A stretch of DNA of 64,000 nt from Polytrichum commune (taxonomy: Eukaryota; Streptophyta; Polytrichopsida; Polytrichales; Polytrichaceae), in contig OX485806.1 in the NCBI GenBank assembly GCA_950295325.1, positions 9,488,001 through 9,552,000 of the forward strand, in the 5' to 3' direction. The notes under the pieces are model-generated. The model made no database searches, was not told where the DNA came from, and was given only the letters and a program-made list of their open reading frames with translations. Below are positions 12,368 to 22,800 of this stretch, piece after piece; positions within the stretch are counted from its first letter, which is position 1; each line of letters begins with the position of its first letter. Both the position numbers and the translations under genes were made by a program.

Positions 12368-14219
12368 GCAATTTGTACCATGTTTTGTGTTTTCTTCAAT
12401 GTAGTCACAAACTTCCCTGAATGCGCAAGCTAAAGTAACAGACTTTAATGTAGCAACAATTCACACAGTACTACATGGTGTAATTCTACAATATGCCATT
12501 GTAAAAGCAATATATTCTTACTGTTTGTTAGGTCATTCAGAGATGATGCATTCCAAAACCTGAGTGGTCATTCAGAATTCATTCAATTTGATATTTGAGC
12601 AAAGTCCTACCTCACTTTTATCCACCTCTTTTCATTTATGTCTACATAAAGGTCTATGTAAACCGTTTCTTATAATCTTAAGTAGGCAGTATTTTGATTC
12701 AAGTTGCTCAGTAGGTGCTTTTATATTAGAGAAAGGTGAGAGCTTACAGAAAGGACTTTTGTCATTGGCAGGGGAACCTCTTAGTCGCACATTTTCTTCA
12801 ATGTAATAGAATTCATTGGTAGGTCTGTGTTATGTAAAACCAAAATGCATGTAGGTTTCAAAGCCAAATTGATAGAGATAGTCGCTGACTCCATTTGGAG
12901 CAAGCATAGATGAAAAGCGTCTTCACCCATGTCGAGTTTAGTGCTTCTTTCAGGAGTGGGGTATTTCGAAGATAACTGTAACAATGGGAGGTGTGTGGAT
13001 TTAGACGTGTTGTGTCGTGTGATGTGGGGGATCCACCTTGGAGTTGTGCGGGCCAGTTGGGTGGATGTCATCTTGGTTTAATATTGATATAGATCTGGGT
13101 TCGAAATCTGAAGAGGCCTCTTCAAAAGTTAGTGATGCAGGATATTCACTATCCCCTATCCCGATTGAGACTATATGGGGAATGCCTACTGCTTTCGCAA
13201 CTTTGGGGTTTTTGTGTTGGTTGGATAGAGTACTTTTGACTGGGGGGGGGGGTGGGGAGCACTGAGGATGTTGTGTTCTAGATTCCAATTTTTTGCGTCG
13301 AGAGTGAGTGCAAGGCAGTGGTGTCTTGTTGGTTTGTAGATAGGGAAATTTTGGCAGGTGGGGGAGTTCAAATTGGGCTTGAATTTTTTGCATAGTTGGC
13401 ATGCCATGCGAACAAGCATGGGTTTTACATTCCATCTGTGGGCTGGAATGTTTTGGAGCTCGAAGCCAGAATATATGTCCCATGCAAATATCCGGTCTCA
13501 AGTGTGACAAGTCATTTATGAGTTGCATGAATGTCTTCTATATAAACGCTTAGTTACGAACCTTGGTAGTTTGGGCCCGTTTTGGGAAGTGATATTTGGG
13601 TATGTCGACCTCTTTTCTGAAGGATTTTGTGGTTCCGTTGCATGATTCAACTGGTGCAAAGCATCACGAAGAGGTCATCAAGGTGTGTATATAAGGTAGA
13701 AATACCATAACCCGTTAACCACCCTCTAGCCGTGCACTAGACTGCCATCATAATGTTGAAGTGCCATTTCTAAAACGGATCATGGCTCGGCGGCAACTTC
13801 AATCCGTGTACACTAGTGTAGCCAATGGGAGTCAAGTGTTAATGTGTTCATGAGGTAACCGGTTTAGGCGATGTTCTATATGAAAATGTGGATTACCATG
13901 TTCGGTGTAGGGAGAATCTAGTGAACGAGTAGGGGGTTAGACAACTTTCCACTTTGAAAAATTGTAGCATTTTTTGTATAGGGCAGAAAAATAGGAAACA
14001 ACTTGCATTCTTCATGAATCCTTCTCGTCTATCTTGGAAAATTATCTCATGATTGTCAGACCAGATCTTCAATGCGAATCACCTTATTTTCATGGGTTAT
14101 GGTATTTCTACCTTAAACTATGAAAGAGCAGGCTTCACTCCATGGATGCCCTGACACCATGCCTCTCCATTTAGAATGTTTTACGGTTGGCACCCATTCC
14201 CGCTGTCTTATTGAATAGG
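12368..14219. other. Intergenic, no supported gene
   Basis: This stretch contains a G-run at about 13242-13252 and overlapping ORFs of up to 175 codons on the minus strand (13001-13528) and 75 codons on the plus strand. Neither matches a family I know, and the long minus frame is rich in P, H and T as expected for a non-coding shadow. Part of it may be the decayed 5' portion of the LINE remnant that follows. Confidence 0.5.
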
Positions 14220-14940
14220 AGGACCCCACTGAAGACATGGTCAGTTTTCCCCACGAGGTTAAACTAATTCGTACCACTAGAGAGCAAAAGAAACGTGAAA
14301 TCACCTCCTGCGGCAAAGTCAAATCACTCTTAGATGGGACCAAGATTGGTGGCAGTGGCTAGGGGGACTTTGCTATCTTAACCATACCACAAAACTTGGT
14401 GGAGGCTTTGTCCTCGACATGATTCCTAGAATGATGATACAAGTGGTAGACAAATGGCAAGGCTACCTTCTGGCAAAATATAGATAATGTTGGTCATAGG
14501 TTTGGGGTCCTCTTTGCTTTGGGAAGGAAGTAGCATTCATGTGTCAATGAATGGAGGGTTCTCATTGCACTGGCTTCTCTTTCCAAGCAGTGTGTTTTGC
14601 CTCCAAACCCGAGTGAATCGATCAAACACAAACTTTGGGACTGCATCCATGCTTGAAGAGCTTGGCTGTGGACCACCTTTATCGTGCATGAAGTCCATGG
14701 GGTTAGGATCGGCAAGTATGTCAGTTTCCATTGGAAACAAGCTCTCTTTGGGGAGAGGTTCCCTAAGAAGTTCATGAAGCTGATTAAGATTAGGCACCTT
14801 CACCACATGATAACTCTTTGGACTATTTGGATTGAGCGCAATGACAAGGCTAACATGAATGCAAGGCTAAATATCTCAGCGGGGCAACCCCGTTATGTAC
14901 ATCAAGGCAACTTGAGAGTGTGTGCTCAAATTTGTTCAAA
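14220..14940 (+). pseudogene. LINE-type retrotransposon remnant (zf-RVT region)
   Basis: In the frame through 14560-14900, the translation holds ESIKHKLWDCIHA, one stop, RAWLWTT, and later ITLWTIWIERND. This arrangement of H-x-LWxC followed about 70 residues later by WTIWxxRN is the zinc-binding region found downstream of reverse transcriptase in plant LINE elements. Further upstream (14220-14500) the same frame is readable but interrupted by stops. Nothing suggests an active element. Family assignment rests on motif spacing only. Confidence 0.55.
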
Positions 14941-16160
14941 TTAACGCATTTTTGGCCAAATCTCTTCTTCAAGGTTTTGACCAAACGTGGGATGCTAGAA
15001 ATGTTCTTTGTAGGAGAGGCAATATGGAAACCACTTGGAATTGGAAATGGCAACGCACTTAGGTAGTTAGTCACTTTATTGTTCACCTGGTGGCATGGGC
15101 ATCGTCCTTGGTTGGTGGCTTTGAGGTAAGTTGTCCTTGATGAGGTCTGGTCTTTGTTGCTCCTTACGTCCAACGAGCCCTGCCTCCCCTCAAAGTGGGC
15201 GAGTTTTCCTTGGTTTTGAATTCAATCTGGCATCGGCTTTTTGACCTTCTATCTCCCCAAAAAAGGAGGAAATACAAGAACGTTTAGACCAAGAAGACAA
15301 AATATTCTTAAATGCCCAAAGAAAAATAAGAACAAGAGTTTGGGTTTCAATACTATGAAACTCCTATGTTACAACACAATTAGACTGTCCCAAGTGGAAC
15401 ATAAAGGCTTCTGTAAGTAGGTAGAAAGGTATAGGCGCGAGAGCAATGCAATTTTCTACAGTCAATTCGAAGCACCATCGTTAGGAAGAAAAATCTTTAC
15501 ACTCAGTGAGTTGATAATTGATTGAGGGATGTTTCATTACTTGTTTCTTGAAATTTAATGAAGTTTGTAAGTAAGTTGACATGTTTGAATCTAAATGTGG
15601 GCCATATTACTCAACGTTGTTGGTACAATTGTATTTGTTATAATGGTAAGGTGTGATAAATCTTGCATTGACATGTAAAAATAAACACTTTAGTCCCTCC
15701 ACCAAACTAAATCACGGGACACGTGTGTGGAGACAAGTCAAAAGGTTTTCATCATGCCACTGGTATGGCTGCACTGAAAAAACATGAGCGTGAACCCATT
15801 CGCTCAGTGCACACAGCAAATTAGAGATGGTGGGCAAGTAGTTATACCTGGACTTACGCATTCTGTATTAGTCTGGAGGTAGCTTTCCAGGAATCCATTA
15901 CCGTGCACAAGTTTTGTGGTCAAAATTTATATGCCTAGCTTACTTTTATCCTGGCTCGCGTGAACTCCAAATCCAGCACCTGCTTCGATAGACCGATTGG
16001 TTAAGATGTTTCTGGATGTCCATTTTCATCTACGTTTCCAGCTAAGCACAAGTGACATTTTTCAGGCTTCCTTGTACCCATCGCCATTGGAATATGCTAT
16101 GAAGTACCAGATCCGAAGCACTTGTGCCTGCATAGTTACTGGTGAGTCGAAATTTGAATA
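14941..16160. other. Intergenic, possible LINE tail and 3' flank of the epimerase gene
   Basis: No open frame here looks coding. The first 300 bp may be the tail of the LINE remnant. The last few hundred bases should include the 3' UTR of the epimerase gene, whose stop codon is at 16161-16163. No poly(A) signal is assigned. Confidence 0.45.
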
Positions 16161-19100
16161 TTAGTGCTGTGGCCATGGTAGGCTTCCACCATGGCCAGGA
16201 GTGTTCCCCAATCTGTAAAGCGGGCCTTCCGCTGCAATTGACAGAAAATAACCATCAGTTTGTGAAGGTAGTGGAGTTCAATTTCACATATGCAAGGGCT
16301 AATGTAGAGGAAAAATACCATGGTATCCGCCCTGGACTGGATCCTTCGCCAGCAACAAAGGAGTATCTAAATCAATGAATCTGCAGATGCCAACAATGTA
16401 GAATAAGAATGAAGATGTTATTTCCAAATTCAATTTGCTTCTACAAATATTGGCATATTACAATCTGGATGAGATGAGACTACTGGTTAGTACCCAATAC
16501 ATCGTTGCGTGTTAATCCGAGCCGCATATTCTGCTCCACGTTGTAGTAGCAGAGGATCTAATGATGGCCCTTATGCGATACTAGTGGACCAATCCGGCTT
16601 GATGTGTTTGTTTTCTTTCCAAATCCTACCTGAAGAGTCCAAGACCAGCAGCCATATGAGCAGCAAAGCCCATCGCTAGACGTGTCTCCACCATGCCACC
16701 TATCATCAATCCTAGGCCTGCTTGCTGCGCCATCGTCGCTACCTGCTTTAAATATCAAGAGATCGAGTTATTTCAGGAGAAAAATCCATATATTATTATT
16801 TTCTAAATTTTCTCAAGCCTCTTCATCGAAATACCTAACATAACCAAATTTGTAGCAAATTTGGTCTCGGGTTACTCATCCCCTAAATTTGATTTTGACG
16901 TTAGACGTATATTTCCATTTGTAGGCTTTTTGATCAAACGCTGATCGTCGCCTTGTGGTTTGTACATCTCCTGGATACATCAATGTTGAGCACGCTGGTT
17001 TGAAACAAGAACCTCTGTTTCGTAACTCTAACTCACTAGGAATTTTTTCTAGTTGGGCTGAATCGATTGATGCCAATACATTGTGAAGAATCTTGCTTTC
17101 AAACTTTCACTGTAGAAGTAAACTGAATGAGATGGTTTCAGACAAGCTATTTAAAACTCAGTGGCCGTTAACTCGGAAATTCCTGCGCACCTTCTATGGC
17201 CAACAATTGTCATCAGATTCAAAGACTCCAACATAAATTGATCACTTTATAGTGCTTTCAATGTGCTCTACCTCTAGCGAAGCTAAAACTCCAATCTTGC
17301 TCAGCTTTATGTTGACAACATCCGCCAGTCCGCCCTTGATAATTCGAATCACATCATCGATACTCCGGCAGCTCTCATCCGCTGCGATGAGAACTCCAAA
17401 TTTGTCATGAGCCTCGCAGGTGACATGGCCAAGTCCTATCCAATCATCCCGTGGCACAGGTTGCTCAAAAAGAGCTGGTGTCAATCCCAACCCTGCAACC
17501 GAAATCCACGGTGAACATTTGTCCCTGTAAGCAGTAGTTTATGTCCACTATGTGCATCTGGAACCCGGTGATAATTAAGTTCACCGAGGATTGTGTATTC
17601 TCAGATCTGTACTGAGCCATGGAAATGGTTTGAAAAAGTGAATGGTCACAATACCATGAAGTTGCTTGAGAACATCCAGAGACTCATTGGCATTGTATCC
17701 TCCATTTGCATCAAGGATCAGGGAACATTTGGGATGGCTGCTACGAATAGCTCTCAGCATCTTGATGTCATCCTTCAGGTCCCTGCCACCTACTTTCGTC
17801 TTAATCATGTTAAATCCTCGGCTTGCATATTCCGATGCTAGCAGCCCGGCTTCCTCTGCTGAGGTTATAGGAATCTGGAGGCAGAAGTTCAGAGTGATTT
17901 CAAATTCTTATCAAATAAATCAAGTCTTCAAACATTTCTGTTTATAATAATGAGCCTAATAAGACGCCTCACATATTTCTAAATTTAGACGACATAAAAA
18001 GCTCTCGTCAAATCGGCGACTAACCAAAACGTGTATTTGGTGAACAAGGCTAGCTAGTTCTTCCAGCTTGGAGTTGCAGAAATTTCACAAATTGTAGCTG
18101 CCCTAGGAGCAGAAGGAAGAAGATCATAATTGCAAAGCGACTCTATGTGGAAGAAGTGTGCTACCGTGATATCAGTGAGAACAGTGTCGCTGTGGCCACC
18201 AAAGAGTCGCCATAAAGGCAAATTTGCGCTGTGTGCCACAGCATCCAGCACTGCCATCTCATACCCTGCACGCACCTATTCTACATTCATAAAACATGTT
18301 AACTTATCAGTTATTTGGGATAATTATTAACCATCTCACCTGTGCGACTGGGCTATGACTATTAATAAGAAGGGGTCAAGGCTCCTAACTTAAAAACAGT
18401 GAAGCATTGAACCAGAAGACACATCCCCATTAGCCAATGTTGGATTAAATTCACAGATTTATAAGGAGTACTTTGCCTAAGGACCACATGAAGTCGATGA
18501 AATGGGTAGACTGACGTCTTCATTGCTTAGAAAACTAAGATAACACACAAGGAAAATGCTAAAGAATGGATTAGTCTTAAGGTAAATGGGTGTTATTCGG
18601 ATAGTTTTTCTTGTTCTCCATCTTTTAACGATGACGCTTACATCTTCAACTTTGTGTCGCATTAGCAAATCTATAGAAAAACATCAACAAAACCAGATTG
18701 AAATCTGGACCTCCTTCGATGTAGTTATGATTATCGGTTGATTCCTTAACTGAATATAGGTGCTCCCAATTTTGTTCGCTATTGAATGTGGCGTAGTCAA
18801 TAAAGTTTGAATACATAGTCCAATCTCTTTCAAACATGTGTCTTTTATGGTGTTTGTTGTTTGATCCTCACCTAACCACACACCAACCAAATATAGGTGT
18901 CCAATTAAGAAGAGTAACCGAATAACACCCGCATAGCTCAAACCACGCTGCAGCAACGTTGGCATAAGCACAAGTACACATATGTCGTTGGAAATATAGA
19001 GAAAGATTTGAACTATCCAGCGATTTGCGAAAAGAAACCGTTTAGAAATAATAAAAAGAACAGGGGAGTACGTTACCGAGGCAAATTCATGGCCAGGAAG

Positions 19101-19715
19101 TAGGTCAGAAATCTTTTCTAGCAATTTCCTGCAGCTCATTGTCGGAGTGAGCTTCAACAACGAGCAAACTTGCAACGCCTTCGCTAATGCAGTAGGCTGA
19201 TCCTCAGCTGTGACAGCTCGGAGGATTGGAGTTTCTCCCCATCCTACGCTTCCATCCTCAAGCTCGATGCGCAGTGAAACATTTCCTACGTACTCCAACC
19301 TCGACGACGCAATTGTGAAAGGGGCTATGAGAGGGACATTCAGCTCAGAAGCATCTGCTTCCACTACTTTTATCTGCGAGACATCTATCACGCTTTGGAA
19401 GAATCTGAGAGAGGGCGGGGTTGTGGACGCTGCAGACACACAAGCACGATTGACTAATTTCCTGTTCATCTTTTGCGACCTTGCGCAATCGCGATTAATG
19501 TCGATGTTGCTGCACTCGACGATCACTCGTGACCATCGCACCGATTTTCCACATCCCTTGGAGTGCAATGTAATACATGTCTCGCGTCCACACAGAGTAG
19601 GGGTACGGATGGATGAATTCATGAGCGCAGACTCTTTCTTAAGAAATGTAGGAACATAGAAAATAACGCTGAGTTGTGCGAAACGAAAACTCCTCACAGT
19701 GATCAAGAAAGCCAA
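16161..19715 (-). CDS. Enolase-superfamily dipeptide (L-Ala-D/L-Glu type) epimerase, plastid-targeted
   Basis: I rebuilt seven exons on the minus strand: 19715-19077, 18275-18165, 17874-17655, 17492-17272, 16742-16630, 16380-16319 and 16231-16161. They sum to 1437 bp, 478 codons plus TAA, with all junction phases consistent. Residues 1 to about 105 resemble an organelle transit peptide; Met32 is an alternative start. The N-terminal capping domain runs from about 107 to 220, followed by the TIM barrel. Barrel residues seen: KTK at 275-277, DAN with Asp305, FEQP with Glu333, AADES with Asp362, and NIK with Lys386. The three acids fit the Mg ligands and the two lysines the acid/base pair that moves the alpha proton. 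FIDLDTP gives the DxD pair (438 and 440) which in dipeptide epimerases binds the substrate amino group. The predicted reaction is epimerisation of a dipeptide such as L-Ala-Glu. A role in turnover of plastid murein peptides is only inference. Intron 1 carries a MITE. Confidence 0.9.
18588..18930. mobile_element. MITE in intron 1 of the epimerase gene
   Basis: The element begins with GGGTGTTATTCGG and ends with the complement CGAATAACACCC. It is about 343 bp. Its right 200 bp, reverse complemented, match 44727-44905 closely, with shared blocks such as TTGGTGTGTGGTT and AAAGAGATTGGACTA. A target duplication could not be settled. The long open frame that runs from the epimerase first exon into this intron is fortuitous. 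Confidence 0.7.
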
Positions 19716-20020
19716 AAACTCCTTCGATCCTTCTTAACACCACATTCTTAGTACATAGATCGCTTGGTATCAGGTTCCTAACACCTCAGACGGGAGCCAG
19801 CTGTGGTCGCCATCAGACACGATCTCAATATTCAAACCAATTGTAAGGATTGCCGGCAGCGAGAGAGGACGAGCACCAAATTAGGCCTTAAGAAATGTAG
19901 GAACATAGAAAGTAACGCTGAGTTGCACGAAACAGAAACACCTCGTAGCGATCAAGAAAGCAAAGAAATCCTTCGATCCTTCTTCACACCACATTCTTAG
20001 CACATAGATCGCTCGACACC
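19637..20020 (-). repeat. Tandem duplication across the 5' end of the epimerase gene
   Basis: A segment of about 135 bp at 19637-19770 is repeated at 19887-20020 with roughly 85-90 percent identity. Both copies share TTAAGAAATGTAGGAACATA and ACCACATTCTTAG. The downstream copy holds the first ATG and codons 1-26 of the epimerase. In the upstream copy the equivalent of the ATG is altered. The duplicated tract is therefore leader or promoter DNA, which weakens the case for Met1 and favours Met32 as the start. Confidence 0.75.
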
Positions 20021-20374
20021 TGTTCTGTTCGCACAGTAGGCGGCATGAATAGCGAAATGTGCCCTAGAGCACGAGATTTCTTTCGCAATGAAGTTGCGAC
20101 CACCTCTCGCGCAAGACGGACTTACTCCAGCTCTGTTCTAAGTTAGTGATCGCGCATAACAGAATGAAGGCGCAATGTGAAGCTTCACAAAGCGGAGCTT
20201 GGCACGCGAGGATTCGGTGAGGAGAGAATCCACCGACGAGGAAAACAAATTTGCGGGCAAAAGAGGATCTCGAAAGTTCCGTGAGGACGGTGGCAGAGGA
20301 TGGTAGTGGTGACGTGGCAGTTGCTTGTTTATTGCATAATAGGGTTTCTTCAAGTTAGGAGTCCAAACTTATTA
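20021..20374. other. Probable promoter region of the epimerase gene
   Basis: No ORF is credible here. The stretch is somewhat GC-richer than its surroundings and lies upstream of the minus-strand epimerase gene, so it probably holds promoter and leader sequence. I could not assign a TATA box. Confidence 0.35.
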
Positions 20375-21875
20375 GGGTGGGTTTACGCTAGGGTCCAAGG
20401 CCAAAGAGATTCCGATTTTATTGGTCGAGAGCAAAATTTTGGACCCAAGGAGTCTACACTAGTGCATGGGTTCAAGGTATGTGAGAATGAAGTGGCGCTA
20501 ATGTGATATCACTTTCTTGCTATTCAAGGAAACATCCCTCTTAGTTTGGGAAACCAATCTTCAATTTTGGGTCCAATCTATTATGTACATGTTTACTAGG
20601 CATTCCATTAGAATAGCAGACTCCCCCCCTTCCTTGCATGCGGGTGAATAGTTTAGAGAAGAGAAATACAAGGAGAAACATGTCACCAACACCTTTGAAT
20701 GATTGTGCAAACACACACACACACACACACAATGACCTTGCAGTCCATGCTCAAAGCCTCTCTCCTCATTGCACCAATACACTTACTTTGTTCAAACTTC
20801 TTGAAGTCTGCACCTTCAACAATTCTACAATTGCACTACGGATGTGCACAAAATCAAATATACATAAACTCAACTATGCAAAAACTCATGTGCATAATAC
20901 AACATTTTGTGATTGCCAAACCTATCAATGTAGAGTACATGACTCATTCTACATGCAACTATTGCCACTACTAAGAAAACATAAATTTGCAACTCAAATC
21001 TAAATACATTGGTAGTTGGGAAAATATTTCCTTCACCCTACTTGCAAATATGTATTTTAATTTTTTAAGACAATTTAAAACACACTTTGGACAATTGAGG
21101 ACATGCTTGTTCAAATCCTTCGATGTGTCGTTAGATATGAATTATTTCACATTTGATCAGTTTTGGTTGTGGAGTTAAACACAACTTTGAGCAGCTCACC
21201 CAACCTAATTATTCAATCATCACCTAAGTGTTTTTGTTCATTGGTACTATGAAATGAGGACTTGGGATAATAGAAAAAATGTGAGTGATTGGAAGTCAAT
21301 GGCAACCTTTGAAAATTTCTACATTGATTGAGCTTGAATTTAGAGAGTAGGGTGGATTCACAAGAGAAAAAATTACCTACTTACCTTCGAGTGGAAGTGC
21401 TTGGACATACCAAGAAATTGCTTGTATTTCTACAAATTTTTGCAATAATTCTTGTAAAACCAACCAACTAGAATCTATAATACCCAACAAATAAAACACA
21501 AAAAATCATAAACAAAATGGCAACAAATCCACAACATGTCGAACACCGATGTTGGCTATAGACAAGTTAAGCTCCAAGGTTAGAGACTCCACTTGAATCC
21601 AAATTCATTTGTAGCCACCTTGACATTGAATTTTACTAAACACAAAACCATATAGGCCCCACCATTTGTCACACTATCACCTAGGAAACCCAACAAATCA
21701 ACACCTCCCCCTCTACCAACCAGTGAGATGATTCCTTTCCCATAAGTTTCCACAATGACATTTTTGGCTAATTAACATGCAAGCACACTACTTATCGTGA
21801 GTCCTAAAACAAGGTCCGTTAAGGGGTGTTTTGGTACCCAAGTTTCTTGGACTTCGACTCTAATGTAAAACTTAC
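20375..21875. mobile_element. Tourist-like MITE split by an insertion of about 1.2 kb
   Basis: The left part (20375-20580) is similar to the MITE at 11878-12165, starting after TTA with GGGTGGGTTTACGCTAGGG. The match breaks off after GGGTCCAATCT and resumes near 21796 with TGAGTCCTAAAACAAGGTCC and GGTGTTTTGG, ending near GACTCTAATGTAAAACTTAC. The roughly 1.2 kb between the halves contains a (CA)n run (20707-20732) and no recognisable gene. It could be a nested insertion, or the halves could come from two copies. Confidence 0.55.
20707..20732. repeat. (CA)n microsatellite
   Basis: A dinucleotide run within the DNA that separates the two MITE halves. Confidence 0.9.
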
Positions 21876-22602
21876 TGTTGAGGCCCTCACATTAGAAGCC
21901 CTTGAGGATGCAAATGCAATCGTGCTTTCCAATGCGTGGGCAAGACATGTCGGGCCACATGCAGAGGCAAGAGAAAATTCTCTCATATGAAATACAATTT
22001 GGTGGATGGCAAGGACCATGTGGTGGTGGCCACCAACCATGATGCCATCCATGGGCATACATTGTGCTCATTACAAAAGAACTTGAGTTTTGAATGGCCA
22101 AAGACCAAAAATTCTTCATGTTGTGGGTTTTGTGGGCAACATAGACAAAGACCATAGCCAAGAGTACAAACTGGTGGATGCTTAAGACCAAAAACTCAAA
22201 GACCATAAACTCAAAGACCATTATTGTTGTGCCAAAGACCATAATGTTGTGGCCAAAAAACACAATGTTGTGACCACAAATCAAATGACTAAACACCAAA
22301 AATCCTAGCAGTTGTCTATGTTGTGCACTTTACATGTTCCTAGCAATCCAATGGTGATTGGTCACCTTTATGACAAAATGAGATGAAATCGGCAGATACA
22401 AAAGACCAAAGAACCAAAGACCGCGATGCCACGGCCAAAGACATTGTGATTATTGGGCACGACCATAAAATGTTTGGCCACATGGTCCTTGGCATCCATC
22501 AAATTGTACAGGGTTTTGAAATATATGGTATGAAAAATGAAGGTTTTGAAGGGTCCACAATATTTAACATCAAAGTTTCAAGTTGTAAGAAGTTAAAATC
22601 TT
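21876..22602. other. Low-complexity intergenic DNA
   Basis: Short phrases built around AAAGACCATAATGTTGTGG and AAAGACCAT recur irregularly at 22160-22300 and 22395-22500. ORFs on both strands are by-products. No gene or RNA is recognised. Confidence 0.4.
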
Positions 22603-22800
22603 GTCGAGAAGAAGTCTATGGGCGATGAAAGCAGCTTTTGGCTTCTGGTGAGGCCACGTCGCCTGTGCTTTCTCGACTGTCGGATCTGACCGATATAAAC
22701 CCTCTCCCCTAATCTCCTCCGTCCACTGCCTATGCAGACAGACATACAGAAAAGACATACATACACTCACTCTCTTCACCTTCCCGATTCCGATTTCTTT
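22603..22800 (+). promoter_or_regulatory. Promoter-like dispersed repeat, copy 1
   Basis: About 200 bp are shared with 52659-52856, starting at GTCGAGAAGAAGTCTATGGG and ending in CTCTCTTCACCTTCCCGA. This copy has CCACGTCG, then GATATAAACC, which looks like a TATA box, then a CT-rich leader-like stretch. The other copy has lost the TATA-like string. It could be a promoter and leader carried by a retroelement, or a captured gene promoter. No downstream ORF is convincing. Confidence 0.5.

Noticed and set aside
13001-13528. 175-codon minus-strand ORF
   Set aside because: Its composition is biased, no motif is recognised, and it overlaps other open frames. It may be part of decayed LINE DNA.
17242-17271. 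C-terminal extension after the GVLASLE region of the epimerase
   Set aside because: A GT donor follows Glu397, and the exon at 16742 supplies the conserved GLMIGGMVE segment in phase.
18684-19076. In-frame extension of the epimerase first exon beyond the donor at 19077
   Set aside because: The frame runs into a MITE and loses similarity. Splicing at 19077 to 18275 restores the expected enolase-superfamily sequence.
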